64,000 bases of DNA from Chrysomallon squamiferum. Its lineage: Eukaryota > Mollusca > Gastropoda > Neomphalida > Peltospiridae. Positions 23,661 to 35,308 of this stretch are shown piece after piece (positions within the stretch are counted from its first letter, which is position 1; every line of letters begins with the position of its first letter). The translations under genes and the position numbers were made by a program. Location of the stretch: contig CM022670.1 of NCBI GenBank assembly GCA_012295275.1, positions 5,364,142-5,428,141 on the forward strand, given 5' to 3'. The notes below the pieces were generated by a model, which saw only the letters and a program-made list of their open reading frames with translations, was not told the DNA's origin and did not search any database.

Positions 23661-25883
23661 CTTAATAATTAAAACGTAAGTGAATATTTTTGCTTTCATA
23701 ATAATTGTACAAGAGGTAACTTTCTTGAGTATAAATCAGAATGTTTAAAATATGATGATCTTAAGAAATGGAAGAGTAACAAAAACTAAAAAGGAAAGAC
23801 AAAAAAAGAGAGAGAGAAGAGAAATAAAAATAAATATTATGGGATGAACCTATCACCCGTAATTGTAGAAAATGGAAAGAAAAGAAATCTTAAAGCAAAC
23901 TTCTTCTCGTTATATCGATTTCTGCCTACCATCTCACAAGACAAGCTTAAATTACAATTGCGAGTTAAACTTAATTAATTAAATAAACTACTGTTCGACA
24001 GTCAGGGTACTGCACCTCTGTCCGAGATCTCAACGCGTCCGATCTTAAAACCGGTCTCCCTGGATCGACGCTGTACAATCTTCAAGCAGTATTGAATGGA
24101 TTGATTTTTGAAGAAGATTTGATAAAAGCCTGCAGGAAATTTTATTACTGCACAAATTTACTTTTTTTTTTCCCCTTTTTTTTTAAGAGCTGAATTCATC
24201 TAAGAGATTTTTTTCTTGCACTTTTTTTTTTTTCAGTTATTTTGCCGTACAGTGATCGAATTACTATGATTTTTGTAAATAATATCTGAGTTGATTAGTA
24301 GATTTGTCAGTTGACAACGCTTACGTCAATGACGATATCAGTGTAATTGTTACTGGCAGGTGGAAATAATCACATAAAGAACCCACCGACGTGGAAAAGG
24401 CAAAATAATCCACCCTCTGGAATGAGTTACAAATTACCACTCACAAAGACTGAGTTTTAAACGGTTAAAGACTTGCAGCTATTCCGGTTTGAACATCTTA
24501 ATAACCTGCGTGCGTGGAAAGAGTATTAACAGGTAACACGACAGTCGATCACAGCGCTGAGTATTTAAGTGTTGAAAACAAAATACTCCAGCACGGGCTT
24601 GGAGAAAAGCCACGTGAACGGTAAACCAACGACACAGAAAGTGTTTCAGTTACCATATTAAAGTGTCTTCAAATAACAATATACTCGTAAGTTAATTCGT
24701 AAGTTATCTGTCACTACATCTCTCTCTCTCTCCATCTCTTTTTACTCTTTCTCTTTCTGTCTCTCTCTCCTTCTTTCTCTTTCCATCTTTTTTCTCTCTC
24801 TCTGTCTTTCTCTCTTTCTTTGTCTCTGTTTGTCTCTATATCTCTCTCTCTTACGCCGCATCCTTTCTCTTTCAAATCTAATTCTCCTCTCTCTTTTCTT
24901 TAAATACCACTTTATACGTGAAACACACACACACGAAAATCAGTGTCATACAAACTCCAGTAGATTAGCATATGACAAAGTCACTGCGAATTCACACAGT
25001 ATGACATATAGATGTAGTCATTGAAACTGATATATTATAAAACAAACAATTAATTTTTGTTTATTTATTTGTTTATTTACTTACTTACTGACTTACTATA
25101 CTTATTTATTTATTTACTTATTCATTCATTCATTCATTCATTCTATCTATTTTATTTTATTTTATTTACTGTTGTTTCTATTTTTATTTTTATTTTTCGA
25201 TTAGATATATATATATATAACCATCAGTAGACAATATTATAAAATAGATGTCCCAGGACAAATGCAGATAATAACAGTACAACAACATATTACACTGAAA
25301 AATAATTTAGTAAAAAATCATGTCAACTTGATGCAAATGATAATATTTAAATGATCGTTGCCAAAGATTTAGAAACTTCCTGGAGGTAATTATTAATTTT
25401 TTCTTACTTAACACAGACAACAGAATTACTGGTCAAAATATATAAAATAAAACAAAGTGTTTGGTTTAAAGGTAAATTTTGAAACTTGATTAAAGCAAAA
25501 ATATCACTTTAAAAAATTTGATGACTGACGAGAAAATGACTGTTGAAGAAGAGATGAAAGTTAAATAATAGTTGAGGCTCCAAACCTTTTCCTTAGAAAT
25601 AAAACAAAACAAAAAGAAGTACATTCTAAAAAATAATAAAATGTTAAAAAACCATAACTTTTCCTTGATGTATTTAAAGCAAATGGTAGAATAAAATGTG
25701 CACGTGCACATAAAATTTTCTGCTGCCACTACAACTACTACTGTTAATGTTTAATTATCATTATTATTATTATTATTATTACTACTACTACAAGTACTAT
25801 TACTGATGCTCCTACTACTACTACTACTACTACTATTATTATTATTTTTTATTATTATTTTTTTTTATTATTTTATTTTATTT

Positions 25884-25921
<38 letters not shown>

Positions 25922-26100
25922 GATTTTATGGAGTGGATAAAAGTACTACTGCACAGTAAAACCACACTCATCTATATATATATATATATATATACAGACT
26001 TACATATACATACACATACAAAGATATATGTTTAAAAAATACTAACAAAATATAAAAATACCAACAGTTTAAATTAAAATTATTGAGTAAATTTTTTGGT
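23661..26100. other. Gene-poor interval with complex islands
   Basis: The stretch at 23990-24680 is complex and has several CpGs but no supported frame. CT/pyrimidine-rich sequence fills 24717-24900, TTTA/ATTC repeats 25050-25200, and ATT/ACT and T-rich runs 25760-25919. A TA run lies near 25972-25994. I see no gene. Confidence 0.55.
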
Positions 26101-26534
26101 ATTTTTGCCCTAGGTTTTATTTCATCCTATTAAAGCGACATGATCGCATCAAGCAGATTACACAAGCGGGATAAGTTCAATCTCGATGATTAATGGATTT
26201 CTGGGAGGTTTCTAACAGCAGACGACACGTTCAAAGATGGACGCCCAGTCACGTTTGGCTAACGTACGCCAAGCGGCAGATTTCCTTTTTCTGCTGTTTT
26301 GTGAAACGCCGATACTCACTTGCGCACCAGCAAACTTAGTCTTTGCGTCTAGGCTTTTCAGAAGTCACGCGCCCCGAATTGGATGTTTATCTAAATTACA
26401 TAGCCAGTCGGGCCCGACATCTACGTTTAATGAAACTAAAAGCACAGAGAATAAAAGTTTCTGTTTGAAGTGCTGACTTTCGTCAACACATTTCTAATAT
26501 ACTGTCTCACATCTGCCCCTCAATCAGCCTTCAG

Positions 26535-26535
<1 letters not shown>
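26100..26535. other. Complex, repeat-free island
   Basis: About 430 bp of balanced composition stand between microsatellites. It includes GATTAATGGATTTC, a homeodomain-type core, and several CpGs. The 79-codon frame at 26237 has no recognised domain. A conserved non-coding element is possible but not shown. Confidence 0.3.
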
Positions 26536-26538
<3 letters not shown>

Positions 26539-26624
<86 letters not shown>

Positions 26625-26644
26625 CTATCTATCTATCTATATCT

Positions 26645-26694
<50 letters not shown>
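26539..26694. repeat. (CT)n, (ATCT)n and (GT)n compound microsatellite
   Basis: An 80-bp CT run is followed by ATCT repeats and a GT run of about 45 bp. Confidence 0.97.
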
Positions 26695-26696
<2 letters not shown>

Positions 26697-27491
26697 CAAA
26701 AAGTAAAAAAAAAAATTCCTAATATAAAATAAATTAACTTTAAATAATTCATGAAGTACTTTTGTACTGGCTTTTACGTTTCTTATAAACATGCTTTTGT
26801 TGGATTATTATTGTTGTTACTGTTTTTATTATTTTGGTTGATGTTGTTAAGTTATTGTCATTGTTATTGCTGTTATTGTTTTTACTGCTGTTGTTATTGC
26901 TATTATGTGACTGATCAATTCGCTGTTCGATGACATGAACACTTCCAGCAAAAAAAAAATAATCATCACAGGATCAGTCTTTGTAGACAATTTGTCTTTA
27001 TCAGACATACGTGTACGAATTATCGACACTGTGTCTTACACACTTTTGAAAAAAAAAAAAAAAAATGACAAGATAATAATACTACTACTACTAATAATAA
27101 TAACAAACCAATTATTCATGAAAATTTTAAAAAATGAATTTGTAAATACCAGCATTGGCTGGAACGGGAAATTGTTGACTTAGATAATTAAATCATTAAC
27201 ATTTCAGATCATTCAAAAATTAAAAAACACTGCTCGCATAATGTATTACACAGAAATTAATTGTAATGAATTAATTTTTATTTAATCTCTGTCATAGCTT
27301 GTTACTAGCTTACGATTTCAATACAGTTTTTCAAAGAGCATTTGTCACCACATCTTTTTGTAATCCTCGCAGGCTGTTTTGCTTTTGTATCACTTTCTTA
27401 ATCGATCTTTATTTGCCTATTACGTAAGTTACTGTAGTAACTACATGTAAAATTAGATTTAATGATTGAAATTAGCATCACTAAATTGTCG

Positions 27492-27564
27492 GCCGGAATA
27501 GCTCAGTTGGGAGAGCGTTAGACTGAAGATCTAAAGGCCCCCGGTTCAATCCCGGGTTCCGGCA
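27492..27564 (+). tRNA. tRNA-Phe (GAA), copy 6
   Basis: Consensus 73-nt tRNA-Phe. The trailer is of the CGACAATA type followed by TTTTT. The downstream flank (TTTGTTTTAATTGGCATCA) matches that of the copy at 30792. Confidence 0.97.
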
Positions 27565-27821
27565 CAGAGCAAGTCGGACTCTGGCGGTCGACAATATTTT
27601 TGCTTTTGTATTTATGAATTTGTTTTAATTGGCATCAGTAAATCTATATCTATATGTGTGATTATTCTTTATTACTGATTCCACATGGGTAAATAACAAT
27701 TTCTCATTAATTTCATAATACAGTTATTATATAAATTTCATTTCCGAGCTTATACATTTTTGACACCAGTAATTTAATAGAAAGAGTTTTCATAAAATTA
27801 ATGTCCTTAATTTAATTTATG

Positions 27822-27853
<32 letters not shown>

Positions 27854-28796
27854 GAGTGTGGGTTGGAATTTGAGGAAATTTTTGAATTATTTTCTTTGAT
27901 TATAGTCATCTGTGGTTTATATTGTACAAGCTGGATTTGTAAATATCTGCACATGTAACATTATTCTCATGCGTCACTTGGAAACAACAACCGCATTTTT
28001 CCGGGTCCATGTTGCTCTTAAGCGTTAAATTTGTGTTAATATTTTAAATCTAGAATTGGTTTCTTAAAACAAACTGCTGAACAGCTGAACTGTTTGTAGA
28101 AATTACGAATTTGTCAGTTACCAGTTATAACATTATGACTTCTTACACTAAATGTACATAACAAACAAATAATCCATAGCTGAATAACTCAATGACGACA
28201 GGTACGCCGTATTCGCGATTCGAAATATACAGCACTGACTTCAGTGAATGAAAAAGTGACTAAAATCTGCAAATATATATATATATAAAAGATATATATT
28301 AATCATTTTATACTTATAATTTAAATAATACCGTCAGTTTACTATACTGTTTATTTCTGTTTTAATTTACAAGACATATTGATCAACCGTTGTTAACAAA
28401 TAAGATGGGGAAAAGTATCCACAGATATATAATCATTTGACTTTTCTTTATTTCGAGTCTGTTACGAAGCTTATGGTGTGAATAGTTTTAAAGATGAAGT
28501 GAAAAACATGTCCATCTATACATTAGCCTGGGCAGAATGTCTCAGTATATTGTTATCAGATATTCTTTTTGTCAATTATTATCCTTGAAACATCATTCCT
28601 TGTGTATTATTATTTTTTTTTTTTTTTTTTTTTTTCAAATCCAGTGAATTCTTTTTATATAAATTATAATAATTGTAGTAATGTACATTTAGAAGCAGTG
28701 ACTAAAAGCAGAATATCAAATCGTCGTCCGGATAGACTGAAGATATATGTAATTTATACACGTACTACTCATTATTCCTCTTCACCACCAGTATTA

Positions 28797-29038
28797 GCCA
28801 ATTTAGAAGAAAAACAACAAGATAATGAAAATAATACAAGTAATAATAAAAATTAAATTAAATTAAATTAAATATACTACTACTGCTACTACTATTACTA
28901 CTACTACTACTACTAATAATAATAATAATAATAATAATAATGGCCAATTTAGAAGAAAAACAACAAGATAATGAAACTAATACAAGTAATAATAAAAATT
29001 AAATAAAATTAAATATACTTCTACTACTACTGCTGCTG

Positions 29039-29105
<67 letters not shown>
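28797..29105. repeat. Tandem duplication of a ~145-bp spacer block
   Basis: The block starting CCAATTTAGAAGAAAAACAA (28797) recurs at 28943, each copy ending in compound ACT/AAT triplets. The paralogous left-arm spacer (about 5290-5490 reversed) has one copy, so this duplication is specific to the right arm. Confidence 0.85.
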
Positions 29106-29110
<5 letters not shown>

Positions 29111-29441
29111 GCAATAATAATAATATCCTACATAAAAATGATTTCGAAAAGAGGAAACTGATATTACGAGTTTTCTGTCTTGTCGCATTAATCAGATTTG
29201 GAACACTAAATGTCAGGATATTTGTTACTGGAAATACGGATACCGGTAACGGGTCGTTTTGACCTTGATTTGACATGTCTAAGACGTCATAATCACCAGG
29301 AATTGTGGGTCTGTTTATACTGTCATGAACAAATCAGAAGGCACGTCATAGACAGGAGAGGTCCACATTTTCTTTAGAAAATTATTAAACGATTAAGTAG
29401 CAATCACAGTAAGTGACCGGAAATGACCTGTGAAATTGTCG

Positions 29442-29514
29442 GCCGGAATAGCTCAGTTGGGAGAGCGTTAGACTGAAGATCTAAAGGCCCCCGGTTCAAT
29501 CCCGGGTTCCGGCA
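29442..29514 (+). tRNA. tRNA-Phe (GAA), copy 7
   Basis: Consensus 73-nt tRNA-Phe with trailer CGACCAAT and a T10 run. The upstream flank matches copy 5, but the downstream flank matches split copy 4, as if one unit were missing here compared with the left arm. Confidence 0.97.
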
Positions 29515-30033
29515 CAGAGCAAGTCGGACTCTGGCGGTCGACCAATTTTTTTTTTCTTAAACACAGATATTATATTATATATATTTTTTGACTTCTTCAT
29601 TTTTGTTTTCTTTCTTTCTTGATGGTTTTCGGTTTTAAATAGAGACGTCGGATTTTGTAATCTCGGAATATCTCTTTTTGATTTAATTTAATTTGAAACA
29701 GTAAAATCATTTGATGACGTCACATGGACATTACAAAGAGACTGTTCCGGCGCCATGTTGCTGTTAAATGTGTGCTTCTCTCTTAAACCCAGAATTGCGT
29801 TCCACGTACAGACTGCTGAACAGTACTAGCTATAACGTTATCATCTGGTATATCACAGTTTACACAATAATAACAAAATATTCCGTATTGAAAAACTCAT
29901 TGATGACAAGTATTCGTGATTCGAAATATACAGCAAAAACTTTTGACAGAATGATAAATTGTCATTTTGCTATATTGTTTATTTCTGTTGTTAATTACGA
30001 GACATACTCAGATACTGATCATTCGTTGTCAAA

Positions 30034-30125
<92 letters not shown>
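30034..30125. repeat. (ACT)n(AAT)n compound microsatellite
   Basis: About 18 ACT triplets and 12 AAT triplets. The paralogue in the left arm (3066-3112, reversed) has roughly half as many of each. The 131-codon frame over it (29768-30163) is made by spacer sequence plus the repeat and is not considered a gene. Confidence 0.95.
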
Positions 30126-30127
<2 letters not shown>

Positions 30128-30791
30128 TCACTCATCAGTGCTGACTGCTATGTAATCATTTGACTTTTCTTTATTTCGAGTCTGTTACGAAGCTTATGGT
30201 GTGAATAGTTTTAAAGGTGAAATCATGAAGTGAAAAACATGTCCATCTATACATCCGTCTGAGCAGAATGTCTCAGTATATTGTTATTAGATATTCTTTT
30301 TGTCAGTTGTTATCCTTGAAACATCATTCCTTGTGTATTATTATTATTATTTTCAAATCCAATGAATTATTTTTATATAAGTTATAATAATTATATTAAT
30401 GTGCAGTTTAGTGGTTTTAACAGAAAACTGTTATATGAAGTTGGGATATGCATCATTTGTTGTGTGTTTAACGCACAATAAAATGATCATTATTAATTAA
30501 ATTAAATTTAAAAGACAATATTAGAGTCTGAAATTCCGATTGTTGTAACACCAGTATTTCTAATAGACAAATTCGTATTTAATGGGATTGCATTATTACT
30601 ATGATTATAGAATATATATTATGAATAAAATATGGTGTAAATTATATTTTGTAAATTGTATTAAATATATATTCTGAATATAAAATTTACAATAAATAAA
30701 TAAATAAATAATATGCTTACAAATAATAAATCTACATATCATTATCGCTTCCGTCAAAGCAAATATTAAATACAGATCTACGCAATTGTCG

Positions 30792-30864
30792 GCCGGAATA
30801 GCTCAGTTGGGAGAGCGTTAGATTGAAGATCTAAAGGCCCCCGGTTCAATCCCGGGTTCCGGCA
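30792..30864 (+). tRNA. tRNA-Phe (GAA), copy 8, C32U variant
   Basis: The 73-nt tRNA-Phe has one change from consensus: position 32 of the anticodon loop is T (ATTGAAGAT). U33 and the GAA anticodon are kept, so it should still function. The trailer is of the CGACAATA type with a T8 run. Confidence 0.95.
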
Positions 30865-31171
30865 CAGAGCAAGTCGGACTCTGGCGGTCGACAATATTTT
30901 TTTTGCCTCAATATTTATAAATTTGTTTTAATTGGCATCATTAAATCTATATCTATATTATCCTTTATTACTGATTCCACACATGCAAATAACATTTTCT
31001 TAGAAAAAAAAAATCAGCTTCTGAGGTATCAGTTTCATAGAAACATCAATTTCTTATTAATTTCCATAATAAAAGAAAGAAATTTCAGTTCCAAACTAAT
31101 AAATGTTTAAAATTTTCTTGGAACCAATAATTCCATAGAAAGAGTTTTGTAAAATTAATGTACATAATAAA

Positions 31172-31173
<2 letters not shown>

Positions 31174-31251
<78 letters not shown>
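31174..31251. repeat. (ATT)n microsatellite
   Basis: About 26 ATT triplets in the spacer between copies 8 and 9; a shorter paralogous run is at 27823-27851 after copy 6. Confidence 0.97.
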
Positions 31252-31252
<1 letters not shown>

Positions 31253-31774
31253 GGTAGGTAAAATCATATCTTTTAAAGAGACATCACATAATACAAGCAC
31301 TATAAAAACGGAAATATTGAGCTGATAAATTTCAAATTTCTTGAAAACAGTGATTTTATTAAAAATACGCTTTTCCTGAAATCTCCGTGATAATATCATT
31401 ATCGAAATTTCAGATTTTATCTTTTGTTGATAAACTAAATTTGTACAGTTTCCTAATTATTATTTTGTTAATTATTCGTATTTACAAAATCTTAATTCAG
31501 ATCCGACGTAATTACATCGTATTTTGTCATTCTCTATTTTTTATGAATTTTTAATTTATTTTCACATTTATGTAAGATTATCGTCTGTTAATATTTGAAA
31601 TGTTTGGAATATTTTTAGATTAATAAATTTCGTCTCTTTCAAAACAGTCAGAAAATTAGAAATGTTTATTTTATTTGGACCAAAAATAACATTATTATTA
31701 ATATCATATGGGAAAAGAAATATTAACATTTTACTAACACTTTTAGTGACTGAACGTGACAGTTGAAACTGTCG

Positions 31775-31847
31775 GCCGGAATAGCTCAGTTGGGAGAGCG
31801 TTAGACTGAAGATCTAAAGGCCCCCGGTTCAATCCCGGGTTCCGGCA
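31775..31847 (+). tRNA. tRNA-Phe (GAA), copy 9
   Basis: Consensus 73-nt tRNA-Phe. Leader CTGTCG rather than ATTGTCG; trailer of the CGACAATAA type followed by TTTTT. The downstream spacer matches the left-arm spacer 797-1318 reversed. Confidence 0.97.
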
Positions 31848-32715
31848 CAGAGCAAGTCGGACTCTGGCGGTCGACAATAATTTTTATTTATTTTATGTTG
31901 TTTTTATTCTTTAAAGACTCTATAACATAACTACTCGATTTTACGTACAAGTGTTCTAAGAATGATATATCAAATATATATACCAGAAATACGAGCATAA
32001 ATAGTGTAAGACTGACTGAAGTGCTGTGTGGAATGTAAAGTAGTGCTATATTAACTAACATGAACACATAAGGAAGTGATTATTCATTTTTATTTTGAAA
32101 CGACCGTCTTTTTGAAAACTGTTCAATTTAGAAACTTTAAAAATATTTATAGAGATTTTACTATTTCTATTTAAATTTATATTATTTCTTATTATTATTA
32201 CACATGATAAAATATATAAACTTGCATATTTAAAAAGTAGTAATAATAAATAAATAAATATAGACAAAAAAATTGATTTTTTTTTTTTTTTAATAAGCAC
32301 CTCAACGGATTTTGTTTTAATGCATTAGATTCACATTCTGAGCAAGTGAACCAATATAACGTATATATATTTTTTTAAATTTAAATTTCGGAGCCATGTT
32401 AATGAGTGTTAACAAAAACCATGACAAGACACAGTAATATTATTTCTGTCTTTAATCTGGATCAAAATAACCTTTGTCCTTTCTCCATACAGGTGACACG
32501 GTAGCTTGGCATTGTTGCAACATTTTATTTGAATAGTTTTAAAGGTGCTGCATTAAATCAGTAACTATCAGTATCTCAGTTAGCCGATATCGTGTATATT
32601 AAAAAGTTTATTCCGTGAAGTTGGTATCTTGTATAATTTTTACAGTCAACGCTTTTAAATTACATCACGACTAATGTGACCATGTGGTCATCAAGCGTAG
32701 CATATGAAATTGTCG

Positions 32716-32788
32716 GCCGGAATAGCTCAGTTGGGAGAGCGTTAGACTGAAGATCTAAAGGCCCCCGGTTCAATCCCGGGTTCCGGCA
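32716..32788 (+). tRNA. tRNA-Phe (GAA), copy 10
   Basis: Consensus 73-nt tRNA-Phe. The upstream flank (AAGCGTAGCAT) matches copy 1; the downstream flank (TTTGTTTTCTTCTATTATTA) matches copy 5. The first T-run after the trailer is only TTTT (interrupted CTATTTTG), so termination may be weaker. Confidence 0.97.
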
Positions 32789-33370
32789 CAGAGCAAGTCG
32801 GACTCTGGCGGTCGACCAATCTATTTTGTTTGTTTTCTTCTATTATTATTTTTATATATTCTTAGTGAATTATTACGAGTGTTAGTTATTGTTGTTACTT
32901 GAAATAGTTTTTGAAAAATAACATTTTGTATTATATAAAATGAAACGAACATAATACACGTAATCCAGTTCTGATCACGTCATTTGGACCACGTTGTTTC
33001 GGAGCCATCTTGACCATAGATTCGGGCTTTTATTTTAAACTTAACTGTTTTAAGATATATTGCAGCACATCAGAAGTGTTTTTGAAATTAGGAGTCGATC
33101 AGGTAGTACTTTATACATCCACTGTACATAAAATATTCTGAAACTGAACCATTTAACAGTCTGTAGTATCCGATACAAAGCACTTTTCTTCGTACATCTA
33201 GGCTTGTTACCAAGCTCCGAATTTGAAGAGTTTTAAAAGTTTAAGGCGAAATGTTGAAATGGTCAGCAAATCGAGTGGCTAGCCTTTGCATCGTAATATA
33301 AGTTATCATAATATCAGTTTATTAGTGGAATTATCATTAATTATTATTGTCCTCAAATCCGACAACCATC

Positions 33371-33389
33371 TATTATTTATTTATTTATT

Positions 33390-33442
<53 letters not shown>
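33371..33442. repeat. (TTTA)n(TTA)n microsatellite
   Basis: Seven TTTA units pass into TTA triplets in the spacer between copies 10 and 11. It matches the reversed AAAT/AAT repeat at 4340-4450. Confidence 0.93.
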
Positions 33443-33443
<1 letters not shown>

Positions 33444-33529
33444 TATCAAACCGGCAAATTCGGTTTAACTGCATTATATTTATAACTATGATTGGAAGCA
33501 GTGACTAAAAATAGAATATTAAACTGTCG

Positions 33530-33582
33530 GCCGGAATAGCTCAGTTGGGAGAGCGTTAGACCGAAGATCTAAAGGCCCCCGG
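33530..33582 (+). pseudogene. Truncated tRNA-Phe (GAA), copy 11
   Basis: Only the first 53 nt remain, up to CCCCCGG. The sequence then jumps directly to TCGACAAT of the trailer end, removing the T arm (B box), the 3' acceptor strand and most of the trailer. Both deletion edges carry CGG, as in a microhomology-mediated deletion. It also has U33 changed to C (GACCGAAGAT), a nearly universal tRNA position. It should be non-functional. Confidence 0.93.
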
Positions 33583-33763
33583 TCGACAATATTTTGTTTA
33601 TTTGTGTTGTTTTAATTCTTTAAATGGTAGGTTACAGGTTCTTATTATTTTTTTTTTTTTTTTTTTTTAAATCAGCAAATTTCAGTTTTATTTATTTTGA
33701 GCATATTATTTTTTTAAGTGAGTAGCTAAGTTTTAATTTTGTTTTTATTTTGTCTGTTGTCAC

Positions 33764-33960
33764 GGAATTCAGACTGCGTAACCAAATTTGTTACTTCAAT
33801 CAGAGATCCGCTCCTTCTATTTTTAAGCGATGAATACAGATTGCGTAACTTTAGTTGTTACTACAAATCACATCCGCTCTTCTGATTTTAAGCTATGGAA
33901 TTGAAATTGCGTGACTTTAATTATTACTACAATCACATCCGCTCTTTTTATTGTTTCCGC
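33764..33960. repeat. 66-bp tandem repeat, about three copies
   Basis: Three diverged units each carry GCGTaACtttaatTrTTACT, then a CACATCCGCTC-type motif, then TTTTAAGC. They start near 33770, 33838 and 33904. The unit is not a simple microsatellite and is not seen elsewhere in the window. Confidence 0.75.
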
Positions 33961-34073
33961 TAACTTGGGCTGTTCATTCCATGGCGTTGTTAGAAAAAGG
34001 CTGCCATTTTGGTAATTAAATACGACAGACACACCCGCTTACCTGTCAGAAAGTTTGCCTGTCGTAGACGTGT

Positions 34074-34107
34074 TTCACAACAGCTTGCTCTGATTAGCAC
34101 GTTAATT
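34074..34107. repeat. Dispersed 35-bp repeat, copy 2
   Basis: Same orientation as, and nearly identical to, the copy at 21620-21655 (TTCACAACAGCTTGCTCTGA then TTAGCACGTTAATT). It lies just after the 66-bp tandem repeats. Confidence 0.7.
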
Positions 34108-35265
34108 GTTTTCAAGGTTCAAGGTAATTAAAGACAGAGCAAAGTAAGCGAGAGCTAACGAGACGGTCAAGATGAGAATTCAGTCAGGCAGGAAAACCAA
34201 ATGTTTTTGATTGACATTGTCTTTACGGACTAGTATGGTAAGCAATTGTCTATTCTTATTTTGATAGGGTGTAATGTGCAATTAACCTGTGTCAATAACA
34301 TTTATTATACCTAAAATTTTAAGGTTTTAATCTGTCCTCTTATTTTGTCTTGGTCCACGAATGATCTTACTCATATGACCTTTCTCGTATCATTAATCAA
34401 AATTACTTAAACGTGTGTTTTATGATTGTATAAATTATAATGTATTATTATCAAGTCACCTGAATATCATAATTAAATAATTAACGTGAACCTTAACTGG
34501 TGTTGTGTTTATTTCTCTAGTGGATAGATAGACATTGATTTATATAGATTGCTGTCAATTTAGTGTTTATATGCCTTGTTAGGTGGCCATTAAAGCACCT
34601 TGTTACCTTAGTTTGAGCCTTAATAAAACATACAAGGTGTTTAAAGGTGTGAGCTCTATGACATCTGTATAAAAAATATTATTGCCCAAACATCAGTATC
34701 TGTTGTTATAATCTTTATAAAATGTATCTCTAGGAATCCTTTTATTTATTTTATTTTGTGTTGTTTTACACATACTTATATTAAGTTAATTCAGTCTCAT
34801 CACTATTATTACATTCATTAATTCAGTCTCATGTCCTGTGTATCTATTATTACATTCATTTAATTTTGTGTTGTTTTACACATACTTATTTTAATTCAGT
34901 CCAAAGTCATTAATGATTTAGCTTAACTTAAAAATCGCATGTCCTGTGATCTGAAGGATGATGAAGATTTGTGCTATTTGTTATTTTATTCTGACGAATT
35001 GTTTGATTTAATATCTATCTTTCATGAAATATGTATTCATATATTGAAGAACACAGGGTTTCAATTATATCAGTTAAAAATACTATTGCTGTTTGTATTT
35101 TTTTAACAGTAGAAAAGTGTTCAATAGAAGTTATAAATATTATTCTATCAATTTATACTGTTTTAGTTCTTTAAATGTTATGTTACAGATTCTTATAAAT
35201 ATAATTTTTGTTATACAAAAATCTATTTTATTGGTATCGTTTTTATTTTGGTTTGTTTGTTGTTG

Positions 35266-35308
<43 letters not shown>

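Noticed and set aside
29768-30163. 131-codon frame in the right arm and its 98-codon partner at 3083-3379
   Set aside because: Both are the same array spacer running into a triplet repeat. The shared frame reflects duplication, not coding, and contains no domain.
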